The notes: generated by a model from the letters alone, not told the origin. Shown: positions 1 through 7,670, counted from the first letter of the stretch. The stretch: 8,363 bases of DNA from Chloroflexota bacterium (GCA_023489135.1 JAMDCE010000076.1:1-8363), one strand, 5' to 3'. A program made the numbers and translations.

Positions 1-83
1 AGGGTGGTCTTGCCATGGTCGATGTGGCCAATCGTTCCCACGTTGATGTGGGGCTTAGTCCGCTCGAATTTCTTCTTGGCCAT
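1..83 (-). CDS. tuf: Elongation factor Tu, N-terminal fragment (cut by window edge)
   Basis: This is the first 27 codons of EF-Tu, the GTPase that brings aminoacyl-tRNA to the ribosomal A site. The translation opens MAKKKFERTKPHINVGTIGH and continues into the P-loop GHIDHGKT (residues 19-26), the G1 motif that binds the GTP phosphates; both are typical of EF-Tu. The rest of the protein lies beyond base 1. The ATG at 81-83 is preceded by AAGGAGG (94-100) with a 10-nt spacer, a little long but convincing. It lies 53 bp downstream of the fusA stop and is the last gene of the str operon visible here. No promoter of its own is convincing in the gap, so it is probably co-transcribed with fusA. Confidence 0.97.
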   Translation of the reverse strand, partial: MAKKKFERTKPHINVGTIGHIDHGKTT

Positions 84-136
84 CTGTTAGCTTCCTCCTT
101 AATCTAAAGAGAATCGTAAAGATTTCTTATTCTACG
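84..136 (-). other. fusA-tuf intergenic gap with tuf ribosome-binding site
   Basis: This short AT-rich spacer holds the tuf Shine-Dalgarno AAGGAGG (94-100). Only weak short inverted repeats of 4-5 bp are visible, and no U-tract hairpin, so there is no sign of termination between fusA and tuf. It is the least structured of the five gaps in the window. Confidence 0.7.
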
Positions 137-2212
137 CTAGCCTCTCGCCGTGGCGATAACACCGTCGGCCAGGTTTCGTGGAGTCTCCTGGTAGTGCGAG
201 AACTCCATCGAATAGCTGCCTCGTCCTTGTGTCATCGACCGCAGGTCGGTGGCGTAGCCGAACATTTCGGCCAGAGGCACGAGAGCTCGCAGCACCTGCG
301 TAGCGCCTCTCGGCTCAATGCCCTCAATGTGACCTCGCCTGGAGGTCAGATCACCCATCACGTCGCCGAGGAACTCCTCAGGCAACACGATCTCGATCTT
401 CATAATGGGCTCCAGGATAATCGGCTTGGCTTTCTCCGCGCCGCTCTTGAACGCCATAGAGCCTGCTATCTTAAAAGCTAGTTCCGAGGAATCTACCTCG
501 TGATACGAGCCATCAGTCAGCGTAGCTCGCACATCCACCATCGGATAGCCAGCGAGGACGCCAGTTTCCATCGCTTCCTTCACGCCGGCTTCCACGGCAG
601 GGATGTACTCCCGTGGCACCGCGCCTCCGACGATGGCGTTTACGAACTCGAAGCCTTGTCCAGGTCCCGTCGGCTCCAGCTTCAGCCATACGTGGCCATA
701 CTGCCCACGGCCACCTGATTGGCGAATAAACCGTCCTTCTGCCGTCACCGGCAACGTGATCGTTTCCTTGTAGGCGACTTGCGGACGGCCTACGTTCGCT
801 TCCACCTTGAACTCACGCATCATTCGGTCGACGATGACTTCGAGATGTAGCTCGCCCATTCCCGCGATCAGCGTCTGGCCAGTGTCTGGGTCCGAGCGCA
901 TTCGAAACGTTGGGTCCTCTTCTGCCAGTCTAGCAAGGGCGCTGCCCATCTTGTCCTGATCGGCCTTCGTCTTCGGCTCGATGGCGACCGAAATAACAGG
1001 CTCAGGAAACTTGATAGTCTCCAAAATCAGCGGTCTATGCGGATCACACAAGGTGTCGCCTGTGAACGTGCTCTTGAGACCTACTACTGCCGCTATGTCT
1101 CCGGCATAGATCTCGGGCACGTCCTCCCGATGGTTAGCGTGCATCAGAAGAAGCCTTCCAACACGCTCTTTCTGCCCTTTAGTCGAATTGAGCACGTAGG
1201 ATCCCGACGGCTGGTGGCCCGAGTACACTCGGATATAGGCGAGCCGGCCCACGAATGGGTCCGACACGATCTTAAATGCCAGCGCCGAGAAAGGCTCAGA
1301 ATCGCTCACCTTACGCGACTCTTCCGCCTCGATCTTGGGATTGATTCCCACGACGGGCGGAACGTCCTGCGGTGAGGGCAGGTAATCGACAATGGCATCC
1401 AACATTGACTGGACGCCCTTGTTCTTCAGCGCGCTGCCGCAGAGGACTGGCACTACCTTGCCACCAAGCGTCCCTATGCGCAGCGCACGCCGAATCTCGT
1501 CCGGACTTATATGTTCCCCTTCAAGGTACTTGACCATTATCTGGTCGTCGATCTCGGCCACGGCCTCGATCAGATGCTCACGGTGCTTAGCGGCTTCGCC
1601 CTTGTATTGGTCGGGTATCTCCGCTTCGAGCACCGTCGTGCCCAGGTCGTCGGCGTAAGCTACCAGGTTGTTCTCGACAAGATCGATCATTCCCTGGAAA
1701 GCCGCTTCGCTGCCCACTGGAATCTGGATCGGTATCGGTTTCGCTCCCAGGCGGTCCACTATCATTTCGATAGTTCGCCAGAAGTTGGCGCCGATTCTAT
1801 CCATCTTGTTAATGTAGCAGATGCGGGGCACGCGATACTTATCAGCTTGCCGCCAGACAGTTTCCGATTGAGGCTCCACGCCTGCTACAGCATCGAAGAC
1901 CACTACTCCGCCATCCAGCACCCTCAGGCTTCGCTCCACTTCAACTGTGAAGTCCACGTGACCTGGCGTGTCAATGATGTTGATGCGGTGGTCTCGCCAC
2001 ATGCAGGTCGTCGCTGCGGCAGTGATAGTTATACCTCGCTCGCGCTCCTGCTCCATCCAGTCCATAACGGCCGTGCCGTCATGGACCTCGCCCATTTTGT
2101 ATGTCTTTCCTGTGTAGAAGAGTATTCGTTCTGTTGTCGTCGTTTTACCCGCATCTATATGGGCGATAATGCCGATGTTGCGGGTGTTTTCAATTGTCAC
2201 CGTCCTGGGCAT
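137..2212 (-). CDS. fusA: Elongation factor G
   Basis: EF-G is the cytosolic GTPase that drives translocation of tRNA and mRNA and, with ribosome recycling factor, splits post-termination ribosomes. At 691 residues it is full length, the same as Thermus EF-G as I recall it. All G motifs are visible: G1 AHIDAGKT (17-24), G2 within RGITIT (59-64), G3 DTPGH (81-85), G4 NKMD (135-138) and G5 GSALK (259-263). Domain IV ends in the loop [13 protein letters not shown], whose His571 corresponds to the tip residue that enters the decoding site. The C-terminal domain V ([12 protein letters not shown], then [16 protein letters not shown]) is canonical. The ATG at 2210-2212 is chosen because MPRTV...[13 protein letters not shown] aligns with the family and GGAGAG (2217-2222) is well spaced. 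It lies 114 bp after rpsG and 53 bp before tuf, the normal str-operon position, so it is the housekeeping copy rather than a paralogue. The stop is TAG. Confidence 0.98.
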   Translation of the reverse strand: MPRTVTIENTRNIGIIAHIDAGKTTTTERILFYTGKTYKMGEVHDGTAVMDWMEQERERGITITAAATTCMWRDHRINIIDTPGHVDFTVEVERSLRVLDGGVVVFDAVAGVEPQSETVWRQADKYRVPRICYINKMDRIGANFWRTIEMIVDRLGAKPIPIQIPVGSEAAFQGMIDLVENNLVAYADDLGTTVLEAEIPDQYKGEAAKHREHLIEAVAEIDDQIMVKYLEGEHISPDEIRRALRIGTLGGKVVPVLCGSALKNKGVQSMLDAIVDYLPSPQDVPPVVGINPKIEAEESRKVSDSEPFSALAFKIVSDPFVGRLAYIRVYSGHQPSGSYVLNSTKGQKERVGRLLLMHANHREDVPEIYAGDIAAVVGLKSTFTGDTLCDPHRPLILETIKFPEPVISVAIEPKTKADQDKMGSALARLAEEDPTFRMRSDPDTGQTLIAGMGELHLEVIVDRMMREFKVEANVGRPQVAYKETITLPVTAEGRFIRQSGGRGQYGHVWLKLEPTGPGQGFEFVNAIVGGAVPREYIPAVEAGVKEAMETGVLAGYPMVDVRATLTDGSYHEVDSSELAFKIAGSMAFKSGAEKAKPIILEPIMKIEIVLPEEFLGDVMGDLTSRRGHIEGIEPRGATQVLRALVPLAEMFGYATDLRSMTQGRGSYSMEFSHYQETPRNLADGVIATARG

Positions 2213-2216
2213 TCAT

Positions 2217-2222
2217 CTCTCC
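2217..2222 (-). promoter_or_regulatory. fusA ribosome-binding site (GGAGAG)
   Basis: GGAGAG precedes two overlapping ATGs. The one at 2214-2216 is out of frame, ends after eight codons and lies directly against the Shine-Dalgarno. The one at 2210-2212 is 6 nt from GGAG and gives EF-G, so the second is the real start. Confidence 0.8.
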
Positions 2223-2233
2223 AGTGCTAATAT

Positions 2234-2298
2234 GCTCACAAGGACCTCATCCCGTCCGATGGACTCGAGAGCTCGGCACAGTCATTCACCTTGTGAAC
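2234..2298 (-). promoter_or_regulatory. rpsG-fusA intercistronic RNA stem (candidate)
   Basis: In the transcript, GTTCACAAGG (2289-2298) can pair with CCTTGTGAGC (2234-2243). Eight pairs are perfect Watson-Crick, followed by one U·G and one G-C. The enclosed 45 nt hold smaller inverted repeats such as GTCC-ATC-GGAC. The wobble is G·U on the transcript strand but a C/A mismatch on the other, which fits a structure acting in the minus-strand RNA. Part of the 5' arm can instead form a local hairpin, TTCAC-AAG-GTGAA (2285-2297), which excludes the long stem. The fusA Shine-Dalgarno is 11 nt beyond the 3' arm. No U-tract follows, so it is not a terminator. A role in fusA translation or mRNA processing is inference. 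Confidence 0.4.
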
Positions 2299-2326
2299 CT
2301 ACTAACCTGGCAAACGAGCCCACGTG

Positions 2327-2797
2327 TTACCAGCGGTAATGCGCGAACGCTTTGTTCGCCTCCGCCATTCGATGCGTGTCTTCGCGCTTCTTAATAGCTG
2401 TGCCGACACCCTGGGCCGCATCAAGCAGCTCTGAGGCGAGTTTCTGAGCCATAGACTTGCCAGCGCGATTGCGGGCGGCCGAAATCAGCCAGCGCATTGC
2501 TAGGGCATTCCGTCGGTCTCCCTTGATTTCCACAGGCACCTGGTAAGTAGCTCCGCCCACTCGCCTGGGCTTGACTTCCAGGAGTGGGGTGACGTTCTTG
2601 AGCGCCTGTTCGAAAACCTCAACTGGGCTCTTCTTGGCTTGAGCCTCAATGGTCGTCAATGCGTCATAGACGATTGACTCGGCCACGCTCTTCTTGCCGC
2701 GCATCATTATTCTGTTAATGAATCGCCCGAGCGACTTATTGTGATACTTGCCGTCAGGCAAAACCGGTCTCTTGGTTATTCGCGCTCGTCTCGGCAT
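2327..2797 (-). CDS. rpsG: 30S ribosomal protein S7
   Basis: S7 is the primary assembly protein that nucleates the 3' major (head) domain of 16S rRNA and lies by the E-site and mRNA exit. In E. coli it is also the translational repressor of the str operon. The 156-residue length is normal. Family landmarks are visible: [10 protein letters not shown] at the start, [14 protein letters not shown] with RRNALAMRW (central rRNA-binding part), and the conserved end [21 protein letters not shown]. The ATG at 2795-2797 has GAGGAG (2804-2809) 6 nt upstream. The gene follows rpsL by 86 bp and precedes fusA by 114 bp. The stop is TAA. Nothing suggests truncation or transfer. The rpsL-rpsG gap, where a repressor site would be expected, contains a strong stem (separate entry). 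Confidence 0.98.
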   Translation of the reverse strand: MPRRARITKRPVLPDGKYHNKSLGRFINRIMMRGKKSVAESIVYDALTTIEAQAKKSPVEVFEQALKNVTPLLEVKPRRVGGATYQVPVEIKGDRRNALAMRWLISAARNRAGKSMAQKLASELLDAAQGVGTAIKKREDTHRMAEANKAFAHYRW

Positions 2798-2812
2798 GAT
2801 GAACTCCTCAAG

Positions 2813-2884
2813 GCGACGGCTGGGATATCCGTGTCGTCAACAGCGGCATTCGCATAGACCTTATCCGCTCTCTCAGCCTGTCGC
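2813..2884 (-). promoter_or_regulatory. rpsL-rpsG intercistronic stem, candidate S7 autoregulatory site
   Basis: The 5' arm GCGAC-A-GGCTG (2874-2884, starting on the last base of the rpsL stop) pairs perfectly with CAGCCGTCGC (2813-2822), apart from one bulged A. This 10-bp stem closes nearly the whole gap. The 51 enclosed nt include AGCGG (2865-2869) with CCGCT (2842-2846), so the region can fold as a branched structure. The 3' arm ends 3 nt before the rpsG Shine-Dalgarno (2804-2809), so stabilising the stem could block initiation. In E. coli, S7 binds the S12-S7 intercistronic RNA and represses translation. Applying that here rests on position and structure only; I cannot show similarity to the S7 site in 16S rRNA. 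Confidence 0.5.
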
Positions 2885-3330
2885 TACTTCTTTCCTTCTG
2901 TCTTTCCGGCAGCGCCCGCCTTTGGTGCCTTCGCGCCGTACTTGGATCGGCCCTTCCTGCGATTGGCTACTCCACCGGCGTCTAACGCGCCGCGGATGAT
3001 GTGGTAGCGAACGCCTGGGAGGTCCTTAACGCGGCCACCGCGGATCAGAACCACGGAGTGCTCCTGAAGATTGTGGCCCTCTCCTGGAATGTAGGCGGTA
3101 ACCTCCATTCCATTCGTGAGACGCACGCGGGCGATCTTGCGCAGGGCAGAGTTCGGCTTCTTGGGCGTGGTAGTCTTCACCTGGGTGCAGACCCCCCGCT
3201 TTTGTGGGCAACCCTTGCCTCGCGTAACCCTGTTCTCCAGCGCGTTGTAAGTGAATCGCAGCGCTGGCGCCGTCGTCTTCTTCTTTACTTGTTTACGACC
3301 CTTCCGGACCAACTGATTGATGGTCGGCAA
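2884..3330 (-). CDS. rpsL: 30S ribosomal protein S12
   Basis: S12 sits at the 30S decoding centre and controls accuracy; it is the classic streptomycin target. The conserved core is intact: [23 protein letters not shown] (Lys57/Lys58, equivalent to E. coli Lys42/Lys43), [11 protein letters not shown], and [13 protein letters not shown] (Lys102, and Asp103, equivalent to the Asp88 that is methylthiolated in E. coli). Lys at 57 and 102 is the usual streptomycin-sensitive state. The protein is 148 residues against 124 in E. coli. The excess is a segment at about 25-39 (between PAL and GCPQKRG) and a tail of about 13 residues after KAPKA, rich in Gly, Ala and Lys. The start is TTG (3328-3330): the preceding codon is TAG in frame, [10 protein letters not shown] is the expected N-terminus, and a perfect AGGAGG lies 8 nt upstream. 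It is the first gene of the str unit, 164 bp after rpoC. Confidence 0.97.
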   Translation of the reverse strand: MPTINQLVRKGRKQVKKKTTAPALRFTYNALENRVTRGKGCPQKRGVCTQVKTTTPKKPNSALRKIARVRLTNGMEVTAYIPGEGHNLQEHSVVLIRGGRVKDLPGVRYHIIRGALDAGGVANRRKGRSKYGAKAPKAGAAGKTEGKK

Positions 3331-3338
3331 CTACGCTT

Positions 3339-3344
3339 CCTCCT
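3339..3344 (-). promoter_or_regulatory. rpsL ribosome-binding site (AGGAGG) deciding a TTG start
   Basis: A perfect AGGAGG lies 8 nt before TTG (3328-3330). The codon directly upstream of TTG is an in-frame TAG, so no longer start is possible, and downstream starts would lose the conserved [10 protein letters not shown]. Confidence 0.9.
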
Positions 3345-3376
3345 GATTCCGTGTCAGTTTCAACCTCAAACGTGAA

Positions 3377-3410
3377 AGCTCGCCTGATGGCTTGTTAGCT
3401 CCGGCGAGCT
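3377..3410 (-). repeat. Inverted repeat in rpsL leader (hairpin 2)
   Basis: AGCTCGCC (3403-3410) and GGCGAGCT (3377-3384) are perfect 8-bp arms around an 18-nt loop, in the leader of the predicted rpsL transcript. A short run of T follows (TTTC), too weak for an intrinsic terminator. The 3' arm can also pair over 5 bp (GCGAG with CTCGC) with the upstream hairpin, so the two could compete. The function is unknown. Confidence 0.45.
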
Positions 3411-3427
3411 CGACACAAACCTGGTAA

Positions 3428-3463
3428 TCGGTGCCCCGCGGACATTAACGCGCGAGACACCGA
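3428..3463 (-). promoter_or_regulatory. Strong hairpin at the 5' end of the str transcript (hairpin 1)
   Basis: In the minus-strand RNA, TCGGTGTCTCGCG pairs over all 13 positions with CGCGGGGCACCGA around a 10-nt loop, using two U·G wobbles. The same positions are C/A mismatches on the plus strand, which points to RNA of this orientation as the functional form. Its first base lies about 7 nt after the -10 hexamer, at the likely +1. It is followed by TTACCAGG rather than a U-tract, so it does not look like a rho-independent terminator. It may stabilise the 5' end or act as a leader control element (inference). Confidence 0.6.
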
Positions 3464-3469
3464 GGTGAA

Positions 3470-3498
3470 ATTATACCAGTAATGCCCAGGTGTGTCAA
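3470..3498 (-). promoter_or_regulatory. Consensus sigma-70-type promoter for rpsL-rpsG-fusA-tuf
   Basis: The -35 hexamer is TTGACA (3493-3498), the spacer is exactly 17 bp, and the -10 hexamer is TATAAT (3470-3475) preceded by TGG, an extended -10. Both hexamers match the bacterial housekeeping consensus at all six positions. The -35 contains the last base of the final rpoC codon and the whole rpoC TGA stop (3495-3497). Transcription should start near 3463, leaving a leader of about 130 nt before rpsL. This would let the str genes be expressed independently of, and more strongly than, rpoBC. Confidence 0.93.
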
Positions 3499-6400
3499 GG
3501 TGTTCCCGCAACCAGATGGAGCAGGTCTTTCTTTGCCGCCTCCTCCTTCTTAGCGCGGAAGCCTGAGCCCGCTGGGATGAGCTTGCCAATGATGACGTTC
3601 TCTTTCAGTCCCAGCAATCTATCGATACTGCCGTGGATAGCTGCCTCGGTCAGCACTCGCGTTGTCTCCTGGAAGGATGCTGCCGCGAGGAAGCTTTCGG
3701 TATTCAACGAAGCTTTAGTTACGCCCAGGAGGACTGTTTGTGCCGTCGCGGGCTCTCCGCCTTCTGCCAGCACACGAGCGTTGATGTCCTCGTAGGTGAA
3801 CCTGTCCACGAGCTCCCCTGGCAGTAGCTCCGTATCGCCAGGGGTCTCGATCTTGACCTTGCGAAGCATTTGCCGCACGATGATTTCGATGTGCTTGTCG
3901 TTGATCGTCACACCCTGGGAGCGGTAGACCTTCTGCACTTCGTCGACCAGATAGCGCTGCACGGCCTCTCGCCCAAGGATGCGCAAGATATCCTGCGGGT
4001 TGGCTGCGCCTTCTGTCAGCAGGTCGCCAGCTGCCACCATCTGGCCATTCTCGATCTTGATCCGTGCGGCAGGAGGAACAGTGTATTCTCGCTCCTCCTT
4101 GTCTTCGTAGAGGACGATGACCTTATCCTCCTCTACAGACACGTGGCCAGCCATTGGGGCAACGATCTCCTCTTCGCCCTTACGCGCCAGCGGAGTGCCT
4201 ACCTCCACCCAGTCACCTACGGCTACCACAAGCTCGTAGTCCCGCGGAATCTGCTCCTCGTCGCGATAGACTTCGTGAGATGTGATCTTGATCTTTCTGT
4301 GATCCTCAGCGCGCGAGATCTCGGCAATACCGTCGATCTCGCTGATGATCGCCTGTCCTTTCGGCATTCGTGCCTCGAACAGCTCTTCGACTCGAGGTAG
4401 ACCGCTGGTGATGTCCAGCCCCGCGATCCCACCAGTATGGAACGTGCGCATTGTCAATTGTGTGCCTGGCTCGCCAATGCTCTGGGCGGCGATGATGCCC
4501 ACCGCCTCTCCGTGCTCGACCAACTGGCCGCGGGCGAGACTGCGACCATAGTCGCGCTTGCAAACGCCGTGCCTGGCCTCGCACGTCAGTGGCGAGCGAA
4601 TGTGAACGCGCTGTATGTCGGCCTCGACGATCTGCCGCACCTTCTCTTCGTCGATCTCTTCGTTTCGATCGACGATGATCTCGCCTGTGGCGGGATGAAT
4701 CACTGGGCTCGCCGCGAAGCGGCCGATGATCCTGTCTGGCAGCATCTCGACTACGCCTCGATCGCCCTGCTTTTCGACCCAGAGGCCGGCCGTAGTCTCA
4801 CAATCCTCCTCGTTCACGATGACGTCCTGTGCGACGTCGATGAGCCGGCGTGTCAGGTAACCTGAGTCGGCTGTTCGGATAGCTGTGTCGGCAAGACCCT
4901 TGCGAGCGCCGTGTGTGGAGATGAAGTATTCGAGCACCGTCAGCCCTTCGCGGAAGCTGGAGCGAATTGGCAGATCGATGATACGTCCCGAAGGCGCTGT
5001 CATCAGTCCACGCATTCCAGCCATCTGGCGAAGCTGCTGGATATTACCTTTCGCTCCTGAGTTGGCCATCATGTACACTGGTCCGAATCGGTCCATTGTA
5101 TCGGCCACGGCTCTGGTGACCTCCTCGGTCGTCTCGGTCCAGATCTCCACGGCCTGGTTGTATCGCTCCTCTTCGGTGATCAAGCCGCGGCGGAATTGCT
5201 TCTGAATATCCTCGATCCTCGCTTCGGCTTCCTCAAGGAGATGATCCCTCGACGGGGGTATCTGGATGTCGCCGACGGCGATGGTTATGCCTGATTTGGT
5301 AGCAAACAGGAAGCCAGTGCGCTTGATATCGTCGACGACCTGCGCCGTCTTCTCGCTGCCGTACAGGCGGAAGCACTCGGCCACGAGGGAGCGAAGCATC
5401 TTGCGATCCATCGTCTCGTTCTTGAACGGATGACTAGGCGGCAGCACTGCGTTGAAGAGGAGCCGACCCACCGTAGTGCTGATGATCTGTGGCTCTTCGT
5501 CGCCGGCGTTTTGCATCCTGACCTTGATAGAAGCGTGCAGATCGACGATGCCAAGATCGTAGGCCAGGCGAGCATCATCTGGGCTGGAGAAAACCTTGCC
5601 TTCACCCTTGGCGCCGGGCTTGATGACGGTCATATAGTAGCACCCAAGCACCATATCGAGCGTTGGCGCGACGATCGGCTCGCCACTCGATGGGGAGAGC
5701 AGGTTGTACGTCGAAAGCATCAGCGTCCTGGCCTCGTCCCTGGCAGCTGCCGAGAGCGGCACGTGCACGGCCATCTGGTCACCGTCGAAGTCCGCACCGA
5801 ACGCGGCGCAAACCAACGGGTGAATCTGAATGGCGCTGCCCTCTATCAACACAGGCTCGAATGCCTGGATACCCAGGCGGTGCAGCGTGGGCGCTCGGTT
5901 GAGCAACACGGGATGGTCCTTGATGACCTCCTCGAGCACGTCCCAAACCTCTGGCTTCACACGCTCGACTATGCGCTTTGCGCTCTTTATGTTATGAGCA
6001 TGACCGCGTTCCACAAGCCGTCGCATCACAAATGGCTTGAAGAGCTCCAGAGCCATGCGCTTCGGAAGGCCACACTGATGCAGCTTCAGCTCGGGGCCGA
6101 CTACGATTACTGAACGTCCAGAGTAGTCCACGCGCTTGCCCAGAAGATTCTGGCGGAAGCGGCCCTGCTTGCCTTTGAGCATGTCGCTCAACGACTTGAG
6201 CTTGTGGTTGCTAGAGCCTGCTACAGCTCTCCCTCGACGACCGTTATCGATCAGGGAGTCGACAGCCTCCTGCAGCATGCGCTTCTCATTGCGAATGATG
6301 ATCTCGGGTGCGCCGAGCTCGAGCAGCCTCTTCAACCGATTGTTGCGGTTGATAACGCGTCGGTACAGATCGTTCAGGTCCGACGTGGCAAACCGACCAC

Positions 6401-7670
6401 CATCCAACTGAACCATCGGTCTCAGATCGGGTGGCAGGACAGGGAGCACTGTGAAGATCATCCATTCCGGTCGGTTGCCGCTCTTGCGGAACGCCTCTAC
6501 GACGCGAAGCCGTTTGGTAGCCTTCTTCCGCCGCTGGCCTGAGCCAGACGAGAGGCGTATGTCGCGGCGAAGCTCCTCCGCTAGCTTGTTCAGATCGAGG
6601 CCCACGAGAATCTCTCGAGCAGCCTCGGCGCCCGTGCCTGCCTTGAGCATCTTGCCGTACTTCTCGCTGAGTTCACGGAACTTGCTTTCGTTAAGCAACT
6701 GCAAGCGCTCGATGCTCTCAATCTCCTTTCGGCTTGCTTCGACTCCGTCCTCCAGCTTGGAGATCTCGTCATTCATGCGCGAAGTCACTTCGCTGATCTC
6801 CGCGTTCGCCGCGTAGCGGAGATGATCTATCTCGCCGCCAATGCGTGCGGCAGTGTAGGCCTGATCCTCCCTTATTTCGTGCTCGATCTCCTCGATGCGC
6901 TCGCGGGCAAGATCATTCAGCATCTGGAGGTGATCCTTCGTCACCGCAGCGTCGTGCTGGACAACCACTTTGCTGGCGAAGGTGATGTCCTCGGGGGCTG
7001 CCTGCCCGACGAGACCTTCCAGCCGGCTCTTCAACGCCGTCGCCTCGTTCATAATGGCTTCGGTCTCTCGTGCCAGGCGCTCCTCGAGCGCCTTACTGGT
7101 GGATTCGCGGGAAGCTTCCAGTTCGCCGATTTGTTCCAACAGCCGAGCGTTGATATCGTCGATCTGCTCCTGGGTCGCCCTTTGAACCCTGGTGGCTCCC
7201 GAGTGTAGACCGTGTTCGAGTTGAGCGAGAGCCTTTCTTCGGAGATCCTCGTCAACGTCCACGATGATGAATTGAGCGAAGTAGAGCACTCGCTCGAGGC
7301 TGCGGGGCGATATGTCCAATAGCAAGCCGATTCGGCTGGGTGTGCCTTTGACGAACCAGATATGGCTGACTGGCGAAGCCAGATCGATATGGCCCATCCG
7401 CTCGCGGCGCACCTTCGCCCGTGCCACCTCTACTCCACATTTATCGCAAACTATTCCCTTGTATCGCACGCGCTTGTACTTGCCGCAATAGCATTCCCAG
7501 TCCTTCGTGGGACCGAAAATCTTCTCGCAAAACAGCCCATCCTTCTCAGGCTTCAGTGTGCGATAGTTGATAGTTTCTGGTTTAGTGACCTCGCCATAAG
7601 ACCAGGATTTGATCTGATCCGGCGAAGCAAGACTGATTCGAACTGCGTTGAAGTCATTAACTTCTAGCAT
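3495..7670 (-). CDS. rpoC: DNA-directed RNA polymerase subunit beta'
   Basis: Beta' is the largest RNA polymerase subunit; it forms the clamp and holds the catalytic magnesium. In order: zinc site 1 with Cys60, 62, 75 and 78; a charged helical insertion at about 140-325; the [10 protein letters not shown] loop with Arg592 (E. coli Arg425); the catalytic motif ADFDGD with Asp627, 629 and 631; the bridge helix at about 912-947 ([16 protein letters not shown]); zinc site 2 (Cys957, Cys1030, Cys1037, then Asp1040); and the trigger loop with Met1074 and His1078 in TMRTFHTGG, without the SI3 insertion of E. coli. Two positions are odd. Gly625 replaces the Asn of NADFDGD, and Asp1040 replaces the fourth zinc-site Cys. 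The 1391-residue frame is open throughout and everything else is conserved, so this is the working polymerase gene. The ATG at 7668-7670 follows AGGAGG (7675-7680) by only 4 nt. It lies 74 bp after rpoB, presumably on the same transcript. Confidence 0.98.
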   Translation of the reverse strand: MLEVNDFNAVRISLASPDQIKSWSYGEVTKPETINYRTLKPEKDGLFCEKIFGPTKDWECYCGKYKRVRYKGIVCDKCGVEVARAKVRRERMGHIDLASPVSHIWFVKGTPSRIGLLLDISPRSLERVLYFAQFIIVDVDEDLRRKALAQLEHGLHSGATRVQRATQEQIDDINARLLEQIGELEASRESTSKALEERLARETEAIMNEATALKSRLEGLVGQAAPEDITFASKVVVQHDAAVTKDHLQMLNDLARERIEEIEHEIREDQAYTAARIGGEIDHLRYAANAEISEVTSRMNDEISKLEDGVEASRKEIESIERLQLLNESKFRELSEKYGKMLKAGTGAEAAREILVGLDLNKLAEELRRDIRLSSGSGQRRKKATKRLRVVEAFRKSGNRPEWMIFTVLPVLPPDLRPMVQLDGGRFATSDLNDLYRRVINRNNRLKRLLELGAPEIIIRNEKRMLQEAVDSLIDNGRRGRAVAGSSNHKLKSLSDMLKGKQGRFRQNLLGKRVDYSGRSVIVVGPELKLHQCGLPKRMALELFKPFVMRRLVERGHAHNIKSAKRIVERVKPEVWDVLEEVIKDHPVLLNRAPTLHRLGIQAFEPVLIEGSAIQIHPLVCAAFGADFDGDQMAVHVPLSAAARDEARTLMLSTYNLLSPSSGEPIVAPTLDMVLGCYYMTVIKPGAKGEGKVFSSPDDARLAYDLGIVDLHASIKVRMQNAGDEEPQIISTTVGRLLFNAVLPPSHPFKNETMDRKMLRSLVAECFRLYGSEKTAQVVDDIKRTGFLFATKSGITIAVGDIQIPPSRDHLLEEAEARIEDIQKQFRRGLITEEERYNQAVEIWTETTEEVTRAVADTMDRFGPVYMMANSGAKGNIQQLRQMAGMRGLMTAPSGRIIDLPIRSSFREGLTVLEYFISTHGARKGLADTAIRTADSGYLTRRLIDVAQDVIVNEEDCETTAGLWVEKQGDRGVVEMLPDRIIGRFAASPVIHPATGEIIVDRNEEIDEEKVRQIVEADIQRVHIRSPLTCEARHGVCKRDYGRSLARGQLVEHGEAVGIIAAQSIGEPGTQLTMRTFHTGGIAGLDITSGLPRVEELFEARMPKGQAIISEIDGIAEISRAEDHRKIKITSHEVYRDEEQIPRDYELVVAVGDWVEVGTPLARKGEEEIVAPMAGHVSVEEDKVIVLYEDKEEREYTVPPAARIKIENGQMVAAGDLLTEGAANPQDILRILGREAVQRYLVDEVQKVYRSQGVTINDKHIEIIVRQMLRKVKIETPGDTELLPGELVDRFTYEDINARVLAEGGEPATAQTVLLGVTKASLNTESFLAAASFQETTRVLTEAAIHGSIDRLLGLKENVIIGKLIPAGSGFRAKKEEAAKKDLLHLVAGTP
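6696..7253 (-). other. RpoC insertion, about residues 140-325, predicted coiled coil
   Basis: This part of rpoC encodes a segment dominated by Glu, Arg, Lys, Leu, Ile and Ala (for example [10 protein letters not shown] and [20 protein letters not shown]), with heptad-like spacing and few Pro or Gly except near 219-230. By E. coli numbering, the protein gains about 177 residues between zinc site 1 and Arg592. It falls where Thermus beta' has a beta-rich non-conserved domain and where actinobacteria have a shorter helical insertion. Boundaries are approximate and the coiled-coil call is by eye. Confidence 0.7.

Noticed and set aside
129..136. TAGAAT near the fusA stop as a -10 for tuf
   Set aside because: It has no -35-like hexamer at 16-18 bp upstream, so it is likely chance in an AT-rich gap.
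2189..2216. Small open frame starting ATGAATG just before fusA
   Set aside because: It has only eight codons and its ATG is too close to the Shine-Dalgarno; the in-frame EF-G ATG 4 nt later is the proper start.
1511..2230. 239-codon open frame on the plus strand
   Set aside because: It lies fully antisense to fusA, encodes no recognisable domain and has no good ribosome-binding site; it is a shadow of EF-G codon structure.
2300..2318. Possible fusA promoter with TTGCCA as -35
   Set aside because: The best -10 at 18 bp is GTGAAT, only 3 of 6 matches; this is too weak beside the consensus promoter upstream of rpsL.
3428..3463. Hairpin after rpoC as a rho-independent terminator
   Set aside because: The stem is strong but is followed by TTACCAGGTTTG, not a U-tract, and it lies downstream of a consensus promoter, so a leader element fits better.
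3870..4865. Two plus-strand open frames of 176 and 142 codons
   Set aside because: Both are antisense to the C-terminal half of rpoC, with no Shine-Dalgarno or recognisable product.
5430..6113. 227-codon open frame on the plus strand
   Set aside because: It is antisense to the most conserved part of rpoC (active-site region), so its openness follows from rpoC codon use; the protein has no family features.
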